Assembly (NCBI GenBank): GCA_963835535.1
Contig: CAWIFL010000004.1
Span: forward strand, 1-64,000
Direction of reading: 5' to 3'
From: Fen-1245 sp963835535
Lineage (GTDB): Bacteria > Gemmatimonadota > Gemmatimonadetes > Gemmatimonadales > JACORV01
DNA: 64,000 nucleotides
Of the stretch, positions 58,702-64,000 are shown piece after piece; positions within the stretch are counted from its first letter, which is position 1, and each line of letters begins with the position of its first letter. The position numbers and the translations under genes are program-made. The notes under the pieces are model-generated. The model was given only the letters and a program-made list of their open reading frames with translations. It did no database searches and was not told where the DNA came from.

Positions 58702-59181
58702 GTGAACGAAAGCGCGAAAAAGACGGTCCTGCGCCAGTTTCCCTACGGCCTGTACGTCGTCACGGTCATGAGCGAGGGCGAGGACCACGGGATGACGGCC
58801 AACTGGGTGATGCAGACGGCCTTCACTCCGCCGATGGTCGTCGTCGCGATCGAGAACGAATCCAAGAGCCTGCCGATGATGCGCGATGCGCGCGCGTTCG
58901 CGATCAACCTCCTGGCCGCTGGCCAGCGTGACGTCGCGGCGAAGCTCGGCAAGTCGTCGCGCAACGTTCCGTACAAGCTCCGCGGGGTCCCCACTCGCCC
59001 GGCGCCCGTCACGGGGGCCCCCGTCCTGTCCGAAGGCCTGGGGTGGGTGGAGTGCCGCCTCGTCGCCACCATGCCGTCCGGCGACCATACGCTGGTGCTC
59101 GGCGAAGTGGTCGAGGCCGGCGTCGAGCGCGAGGGCAAGGCGTTGACCCTGGCGGAATCGGGGATGAAGTACGCCGGCTGA
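58702..59181 (+). CDS. Flavin reductase-like FMN-binding protein
   Basis: A 159-aa protein of the flavin-reductase/HpaC-like family. The start FPYGLYVVTVMSEGEDHGMTANWVMQTAFTPPMVVVAI (residues 13-50) is the FMN-binding split-barrel signature, followed by ESKSLPMMRDARAFAINLLAA near 53-73 and the GWVECRL strand near 113. These proteins reduce or bind FMN and often supply reduced flavin to monooxygenases or other partners. GTG 58702 is the likely start. It is divergent from the E1 gene and has no monooxygenase next to it. Confidence 0.85.
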   Translation: MNESAKKTVLRQFPYGLYVVTVMSEGEDHGMTANWVMQTAFTPPMVVVAIENESKSLPMMRDARAFAINLLAAGQRDVAAKLGKSSRNVPYKLRGVPTRPAPVTGAPVLSEGLGWVECRLVATMPSGDHTLVLGEVVEAGVEREGKALTLAESGMKYAG

Positions 59182-59197
59182 CGCAGGCCATCGGCGC

Positions 59198-60655
59198 GTG
59201 CCGCGTGTCTGCCCGCCGTCCCCTCGAGTCTGGCCGGCAGCCGTCGTCGGCGCGGTCCTGGCATGGGCCAGCCCTGCTGCGGCCCAGGCTCCCCAAGACA
59301 CCCTGAGCTACGACGTGGTCATCAGCCCGGCCCCTCCGCACGTCACGGTCGAAGCCCGCCTCACCGTCGCCGAAGGCGGGAGCGTCGTGCTGTCGGCACC
59401 GCCGGCCGGCCGGTCCTCGGGCACCGACGTGACGGGGTTCCTCGCGACGGACGACCGCGGTGCCTGGCTCGGGACCCCGCGTTCCGGCTCGCGCTACGTG
59501 ATCGACGCCCGGCCGGGCGTGGTGCGCTACCGCTACCGGCTCGACTTCGAGAACGCGGTCGCGATGAGCTCGACCGGGGCCGGCCTCGACTCGGCACGGC
59601 TGTACGCGGCGGGCCGGACCGTCTTCCTGGCGCCGGACCCCGTGGCCTACCGGAAGACTTCGCGTCCCTATCCGCTCGTGTACGTGCACGTCGCGGCGCC
59701 GCCGGGTTGGCACGTGGTCACCAGCTGGGGCGTGGATGATCCCGTGTTCACCCCCGCGAGCGGCGACGCCCTGCTTGGCGCGACGATCGCGGCGGCGCCC
59801 GACTTCCGGATCTATCGCGACACCGCGGCCGGCGCGCCCTTCGTGCTCGCCATCCGCGGCGAACGGCACTTCAGCGACTCCGCGCTCATCGCGGTCATCG
59901 CGGCCAGCCTCACGCGCGCCGCCCGGGCCCTCGGAGCCGTTCCGGTGCCGCTGGTGACTTACACGAGCGACACGGGGCGCAAGGGCCGGACCAGTGGAAG
60001 CCTGCAGGGGCTCTCGAGCGTGGGTCTGATCTGGGAGCCGGGTGATTTGCTCGAGCGCGCTCGCGGCGAGGACGTCTTCCACGAGACGCTCCACCTCTGG
60101 TTCGGCGGGGCCATGGAGACCGACCGGTGGTGGACGGAAGGCGTGACCGACTACTACGCCGCCCGGCTGTACGCCGAATGGACCGAGCAACCGACCGACC
60201 TCGCCGACCTCTGCTACGAGTCGCTGCAGGACTACCTGAACATCAGACACAACACGCTGCTGACGATGGCGCAGGAGGAACGCAGCGACGTCACCGGCGA
60301 CAACACGGCCCTCCTGGTCTACCGCAAGGGCATGCTGGCGGGACTGTTGCTCGACGCCGCGATCCGGCGGAGCACGGACGGGCAGGCTTCCCTCGACGAC
60401 GTGGCGCGCCGGTTGCTCGCGATGGCGGCGGAGCGCCGCTCCCACGTCGTGCGCGGAAGCGAGATCCGCGACGTCGCCGTCACGGTGGGCGGCGACGACG
60501 TGGCGCGCGTCTGGGACCGCGTCGTAGACGGGTCGAGTCTCCTGTCGGCGGACGAAGTGACGGACGCGCTTCGGGTGGTCACCGGGGTCAGCGTCCCCGC
60601 CGCCGCGCTGCGCGCGAAGGAGCGGAAGGTCCTGAGCAACCACCCCAAAGGTTAG
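59198..60655 (+). CDS. Secreted M61-like metallopeptidase
   Basis: A 485-aa exported protein. Signal peptide about residues 1-29 (ending SPAAAQ). A beta-rich N-terminal domain (about 30-240) is followed by a gluzincin core: HETLHLWFGG near 293 (HExxH) and the third ligand in WWTEGVTDYYAARLY near 311, then helices with LLVYRKGMLAGLLLDAAIR near 370. This order is that of the M61 glycyl-aminopeptidase group. Usual M61 proteins also carry a C-terminal PDZ domain, which is missing here. The peptidase likely acts in the periplasm or outside. It starts 16 nt after the flavin-reductase gene, so the two may be co-transcribed. Confidence 0.75.
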   Translation: MPRVCPPSPRVWPAAVVGAVLAWASPAAAQAPQDTLSYDVVISPAPPHVTVEARLTVAEGGSVVLSAPPAGRSSGTDVTGFLATDDRGAWLGTPRSGSRYVIDARPGVVRYRYRLDFENAVAMSSTGAGLDSARLYAAGRTVFLAPDPVAYRKTSRPYPLVYVHVAAPPGWHVVTSWGVDDPVFTPASGDALLGATIAAAPDFRIYRDTAAGAPFVLAIRGERHFSDSALIAVIAASLTRAARALGAVPVPLVTYTSDTGRKGRTSGSLQGLSSVGLIWEPGDLLERARGEDVFHETLHLWFGGAMETDRWWTEGVTDYYAARLYAEWTEQPTDLADLCYESLQDYLNIRHNTLLTMAQEERSDVTGDNTALLVYRKGMLAGLLLDAAIRRSTDGQASLDDVARRLLAMAAERRSHVVRGSEIRDVAVTVGGDDVARVWDRVVDGSSLLSADEVTDALRVVTGVSVPAAALRAKERKVLSNHPKG

Positions 60656-60665
60656 GATCATCGCC

Positions 60666-61199
60666 ATGACGCTGAGCGGGAAGTCCGTGCTGATCTTCGT
60701 CGGCCCGCAGTACGAGGACCTCGAGCTGTGGTACCCGAAGATCCGGCTCGAGGAGGAAGGGGCGAAGACGGTGGTCGCTGGGCTGGGAGAGAAGGTCTAC
60801 CACGGGAAGAACGGCTACCCGGTCACCGCAGACAGCACCGTGGACGACCTCTACGCGGAAGTCTTCGACGGGCTCGTGATCCCGGGCGGCTACGCTCCCG
60901 ACCACATGCGCCGTTCCGAGAAGCTGCTCGGCATCACACGCGCCATCGCGGAGGCCGGCAAGCCCGTGGCCTTCATCTGCCACGCCGCATGGGTGCCGAT
61001 CTCGGCCGGACTGCTGAAGGGGAGGAAGGCGACCTGCGTGCGGGCGATCCGCGACGACGTGGTGAACGCCGGCGCGACCTACCTCGACGAGCCTGTCGTG
61101 GTGGACGGCAACCTGATCTCCTCGCGCACCCCGGCCGATCTGCCGGCCTTCTGCCGCGCCATCATCGCGGCGCTCGCCGGCGGCAAGCCCCGCGACTAG
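60666..61199 (+). CDS. DJ-1/PfpI-superfamily protein
   Basis: A 177-aa protein of the DJ-1/PfpI family. Features: VGPQYEDLELWYPKIRLEEEGAK near residues 12-34 (conserved Glu of the nucleophile elbow), DGLVIPGGYAPDHMRR near 68 and the catalytic Cys-His in FICHAAW near 103. Such proteins are cysteine peptidases, deglycases or stress chaperones; the YhbO/PfpI branch is the closest by length. It lies 10 nt after the M61 gene, and its stop overlaps the end of the convergent DUF1015 gene by 4 nt. Confidence 0.88.
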   Translation: MTLSGKSVLIFVGPQYEDLELWYPKIRLEEEGAKTVVAGLGEKVYHGKNGYPVTADSTVDDLYAEVFDGLVIPGGYAPDHMRRSEKLLGITRAIAEAGKPVAFICHAAWVPISAGLLKGRKATCVRAIRDDVVNAGATYLDEPVVVDGNLISSRTPADLPAFCRAIIAALAGGKPRD

Positions 61200-62425
61200 A
61201 CCGGTGCGTCGAGCGGCCGGAGCACGACTCCGGTCGGCACCTTCGGTGCGAAGAAGGTGGACTTCGGGGGCATGATCTGGCCCGCGTCCGCCACCCGCCT
61301 CACCTCCTCGAGGCGCGTCGGCGGCAGCAGGAGCGCGAAGGCGCACCGCCCCGCTCGCGCCGCGGCGCGCGCTTCCGCCGCATCCGGGGTGTAGCGAAGC
61401 TCGGGGACCGGTCCCAGCAGCGACGTTCCGACGACCCCGACCGCCACCGCGTCGGCGAGCGCGACCGCGAGGCTTCGCACCGCGGGGTGCACAGGCAGCT
61501 CGCGTGCGGCCGAGAGATCCGCGTCGGGACGCAACGCCAGCGACATTTCCTCCCCACCGGCGAACACCGCGGTCAGCACCGGCGTTTCGCCCGCCCCCGC
61601 CTGCCGGAAGTACGGCGCGGCAGCCGCCCGGAACGCCTCCACCGCCACCGGCGCACCCGGGACGAGCCGGTGCGTCGGCAGGATCTCGAGCCCCGGGTCG
61701 CGGAACGACACCACGTGGCTGAGGGTCCGCGCCGCACCATCGCGCCACGGCGCCGGCGCTTCGGTACGGAACAGCACGGCCGTCTCGAAGCGATGGTGCC
61801 CATCGGCCACGTACACCGGCTCCCGGCTCGCCGCAGCCGCGATGCGCTGCGCCTCGCCACCCGTGGCGATCCAGACCTCGTGCTGGGACCCGAGCGCCGT
61901 GCAGCACGCCCAAGGCTCTTGTGCCGTCGTCTCCGCCAGCGCCTCGACGAGCGCGCCGGCACTGTCGGGCGCCAGGAGAAAGACCGGACTGAGATTACAG
62001 CCGGTCGCGTGGGTCAGACGCCGGCGGTCCTCCTTGGGGCCCGCGTGCGTGCGCTCGTGGGGCAGGATCCGGCCGCGCGCGAAGGGCTCCGCCGCCACGG
62101 CCAGGAAGACGCCGGTGCGCTGTCGCACCGCACCGCCGGGGAACGTGCCCGACGTGCGAAGCACGTAGGCGGTCGGCTGCACGTCGCGGACGAGCGTCCC
62201 GTCGGAGCGCCACTGAGCGAGGAGGCGCGCGGCCTCCCGGTAGGGGTCGGCGCCCCCCGCCGCCGTCGGCAGGTCCACGTGGACGATGTTGCGTGCGTCC
62301 TGCGCGGCGAGCTCCGCGCGCCGCGCGGGGGAGATGACGTCGTACGGCGGGGCCAGCCGGCGGGCGAGCGATCCGGGATCGGCGTAGCGCTCGCCTCGAA
62401 AAGCCGTGAACAGTTCGGGCTCCAT
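61196..62425 (-). CDS. DUF1015-family protein
   Basis: A 409-aa member of the DUF1015 family, recognised by FRGERYADPGSLARRLAPPYDVISPA at the start, GRILPHERTHAGPKEDRRRL near residue 117 and VYVADGHHRFETAVLF near 202, ending with SALMPPKSTFFAPKVPTGVVL. The ADGHHR and HERTHAGPKEDR motifs are ParB-like, and members bind or hydrolyse nucleotides in some reports. No reaction is established. It overlaps the next downstream small gene's coding strand start by one base (62425), suggesting an operon with the genes from 63671 on. Confidence 0.82.
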   Translation of the reverse strand: MEPELFTAFRGERYADPGSLARRLAPPYDVISPARRAELAAQDARNIVHVDLPTAAGGADPYREAARLLAQWRSDGTLVRDVQPTAYVLRTSGTFPGGAVRQRTGVFLAVAAEPFARGRILPHERTHAGPKEDRRRLTHATGCNLSPVFLLAPDSAGALVEALAETTAQEPWACCTALGSQHEVWIATGGEAQRIAAAASREPVYVADGHHRFETAVLFRTEAPAPWRDGAARTLSHVVSFRDPGLEILPTHRLVPGAPVAVEAFRAAAAPYFRQAGAGETPVLTAVFAGGEEMSLALRPDADLSAARELPVHPAVRSLAVALADAVAVGVVGTSLLGPVPELRYTPDAAEARAAARAGRCAFALLLPPTRLEEVRRVADAGQIMPPKSTFFAPKVPTGVVLRPLDAPV

Positions 62426-62745
62426 CAGTTCGCTCCGGTTCGCGATGCGGCGATGAGGCCGTCGAGAATCCGCTTGACGTCCGCCAGCTGCAGCCGTCCC
62501 ACTTCCGCTTCCGCCGCCGCAGGGTCGTCGCTGAATGCGAGGTAATCGCTCTCCAGGTGCCCCTCGGGAGCGTTCGAGGGCGACCAGCGGATGAAGATCA
62601 ACGCGGCACCGTAGCGGCCATCCGGCCCGGGGTCGTCGTCGGAGAAGACCGCCACCGAATACGGCCGCCGGTCACTGCCCTCGAACCCCGGGGGGCGACC
62701 GTGCACGGACACGTACCCGGCCAGCGTGTCGTCGGCAGGGGTCAC
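62425..62745 (-). CDS. Small conserved protein of unknown function
   Basis: A 106-aa acidic protein from GTG 62745, which overlaps the proline dehydrogenase stop by one base (TAGTG). The sequence TPADDTLAGYVSVHGRPPGFEGSDRRPYSVAVFSDD is followed by ALIFIRWSPSNAPEGHLESDYLAFSDDPAAA and a C-terminal amphipathic helix. No signal peptide or known family. Its stop overlaps the DUF1015 start by one base. The coupled position between proline dehydrogenase and DUF1015 suggests it is a real gene. Confidence 0.6.
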   Translation of the reverse strand: MTPADDTLAGYVSVHGRPPGFEGSDRRPYSVAVFSDDDPGPDGRYGAALIFIRWSPSNAPEGHLESDYLAFSDDPAAAEAEVGRLQLADVKRILDGLIAASRTGAN

Positions 62746-63671
62746 TATCGCAACGACTCCTTGACGACGTTGCCCATGATGAACGCGATGTTGGCCGGCC
62801 GCTCCGCGAGCCGCCGCATGAAGTACGGATACCAGTGCGTGCCGAAGGGGACGTACACCCGCACCCGGCATCCGGCCTGTCGCAGCTCCTCCTGCAGGTC
62901 GCGCCGGACGCCGTACAGCATCTGGAACTCGAAGCGTTCCGGGGCGATCCCCCTGGCCGCGACGAATTGCCGCGCGCGCACGATGAGCGCGGGGTCGTGC
63001 GTCGCCACTGCGGGGTGGTTGCCGCGCTCCAGCAGCCGCTCCATCAGCTCCGCATAGCTGCGGTCCACGTCGGCCTTGGCCGGGAACGCGACCGCGGCGG
63101 GCTCGTCGTACGCTCCCTTGCACAGGCGGACCCGCGCCCGCACGCCGATCAGACGGTCCACGTCGGCCGCCGTGCGCCGCAGGTACGACTGGAGCACGAT
63201 GCCCACCCGGTCGCCGTGCACGGGAAGAAACTCGTGCTCGAACAGATCCAGCGTGCGCTGCGTGTGCGCGCTGCTCTCCATGTCGATCCGGACGAACATT
63301 CCGAGATCCCGCCCACGCTCCAGAATGCGGCGCATATTCTCGGCGCAGAGGCCCGGATCCAGGTCGAGGCCCATCTGGCTGAGCTTGACGGAGACGTTGC
63401 AGTCCAGTCGCTCGGCGGCGATCCGCTCCTGCGTCTCGACGACCATCGCGGCCGAAGCGCGCGCCTCGTCGACCGCCGTCACGCTCTCGCCCAGGACGTC
63501 GAGACTCGCGCTGATGCCGCGGCCGTTGAGCTCGCGCACCGCGGCCACCGCCGTGTCGAGCGTTTCGCCCGCGACGAAGCGCGAGGCGAACCGGCGCGCC
63601 AGCGGGTTCTTGACCGCGAATTCGCGGAGGGTCTTCTGCTCGCTCAGGTAGAGAAAGGTCTTGCGAAGCAT
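62745..63671 (-). CDS. Monofunctional proline dehydrogenase
   Basis: A 308-aa FAD-dependent proline dehydrogenase of the single-domain type. Visible features: LDVLGESVTAVDEA near residue 57, NVSVKLSQMGLDLDPGLC near 91, VRIDMESSAHTQRTLDLF near 126, LQSYLRRTAADVDRL near 158, RLCKGAYDEP near 181, and FQMLYGVRRDLQEELRQAG near 249 with the final VPFGTHWYPYFMRRLAERPAN containing the substrate-binding YxxRRxxERP-type motif. It oxidises proline to pyrroline-5-carboxylate. The partner dehydrogenase is not in the window. Coupled to the small gene downstream. Confidence 0.92.
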   Translation of the reverse strand: MLRKTFLYLSEQKTLREFAVKNPLARRFASRFVAGETLDTAVAAVRELNGRGISASLDVLGESVTAVDEARASAAMVVETQERIAAERLDCNVSVKLSQMGLDLDPGLCAENMRRILERGRDLGMFVRIDMESSAHTQRTLDLFEHEFLPVHGDRVGIVLQSYLRRTAADVDRLIGVRARVRLCKGAYDEPAAVAFPAKADVDRSYAELMERLLERGNHPAVATHDPALIVRARQFVAARGIAPERFEFQMLYGVRRDLQEELRQAGCRVRVYVPFGTHWYPYFMRRLAERPANIAFIMGNVVKESLR

Positions 63672-63685
63672 GCGCTCTGTCGTTG

Positions 63686-64000
63686 CTAGGTGTAGAAGCG
63701 GCCCACGCGGCGCGCCTGATCGACCAGCGCGTCCGCGGGGCGGAACCGTTCGCCGTGCACGGTGGCGAGACGCTCCAGCGTCTCCACCGCCGCGCGCGCG
63801 CCCATCGCATCCAGTGCACGGAATGGGCCACCGCGGAAGGGGGGAAACCCGATGCCGAAGATCGCCCCGACGTCGCCGTCGCGCGGCGAGCGAACCACTC
63901 CCTCTTCCAGGGCGCGCGCCGCCTCGTTCAGCATGGCGAACGCGAGCCGCTCCGCGAGCGACCCCGGTGCCGGCGCCGGCGCCGCGCGTGAGGAGAGGCC
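63686..64000 (-). CDS. Fatty-acid oxidation multifunctional enzyme, C-terminal end (cut by window edge)
   Basis: Only the last ~105 residues lie in the window. They include LNEAARALEEGVVRSPRDGDVGAIFGIGFPPFRGGPFRALDAMGA and end with GERFRPADALVDQARRVGRFYT. This is the C-terminal signature of the FadJ/FadB-type 3-hydroxyacyl-CoA dehydrogenase (GFPPFRGGP). The whole protein would be an enoyl-CoA hydratase/3-hydroxyacyl-CoA dehydrogenase of beta-oxidation. The frame is open to the edge. It lies 14 nt upstream of the proline dehydrogenase on the same strand, so they may share a transcript. Confidence 0.88.
   Translation of the reverse strand, partial: GLSSRAAPAPAPGSLAERLAFAMLNEAARALEEGVVRSPRDGDVGAIFGIGFPPFRGGPFRALDAMGARAAVETLERLATVHGERFRPADALVDQARRVGRFYT

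Overview
The window is a dense, high-GC (roughly two-thirds G+C) stretch of bacterial chromosome with many GTG and TTG starts, short gaps and frequent 1-4 base overlaps. Secreted DUF4097-type proteins, an OmpA protein with Ig-like domains, an Omp85-like barrel protein and a serine/threonine kinase point to a didermic environmental bacterium. Gemmatimonadota or a neighbouring phylum is my best guess. I see no rRNA, tRNA, CRISPR array, prophage or classical insertion sequence.

Layout. 0-3.4 kb: tail of a DNA methyltransferase overlapping a SNF2-type helicase, a restriction/defence-like pair cut by the window edge. 3.4-8.5 kb: HAD phosphatase, NtrC-type regulator, then an ECF sigma/anti-sigma pair followed by two DUF4097 proteins. 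8.5-13.8 kb: aminotransferase, aldehyde dehydrogenase, an incomplete histidine kinase, pterin dehydratase, and a Pit phosphate transporter with its DUF47 partner. 13.9-21.2 kb: a mutagenesis operon (zinc-ribbon peptide, SPL-like radical SAM protein, ImuA, ImuB, DnaE2). 21.2-31 kb: IspH, a glycosyltransferase/CPBP cluster, an outer-membrane protein and a DMT transporter. 31-38 kb: TetR regulator, HrpB-like helicase, PfkA, a SelW-like selenoprotein and a chemoreceptor. 38-48.7 kb: OmpA/BIG2 protein, M14 peptidase, aconitase-family enzyme with ArsR regulator, TrmB, Hpt and TetR proteins. 48.7-64 kb: Lon, Ser/Thr kinase, spermidine-synthase-like fusion, fused alpha-keto acid dehydrogenase E1, flavin reductase, M61 peptidase, PfpI protein, DUF1015 protein, proline dehydrogenase and the tail of a beta-oxidation enzyme.

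The most interesting region is 14.1-18.3 kb. The mutagenesis operon is studded with arrays of an 8-bp unit (consensus GGA[C/G]GCAC). Most are arranged as inverted arrays around a 15-18 nt loop, lying in frame inside the radical SAM gene, imuA and imuB. One pair of inverted arrays has, in place of the short loop, an antisense gene for a four-helix-bundle (S23/IVP/Avd-like) protein, making a 500-bp unit between imuB and dnaE2. Another copy sits exactly where the dnaE2 reading frame breaks. This looks like a small mobile or amplifying element family with one gene-bearing member. Upstream of the operon, four half-sites spaced exactly 11 bp apart overlap the likely promoter.

The second notable item is a selenoprotein gene (35238-35465) that an ordinary ORF search misses. 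It has an in-frame TGA in a C-x-x-U motif followed by a 7-bp SECIS stem with a GGTCT loop. Nearly identical palindromes before the TetR gene at 31.1 kb and the chemoreceptor at 35.7 kb suggest a small regulon.
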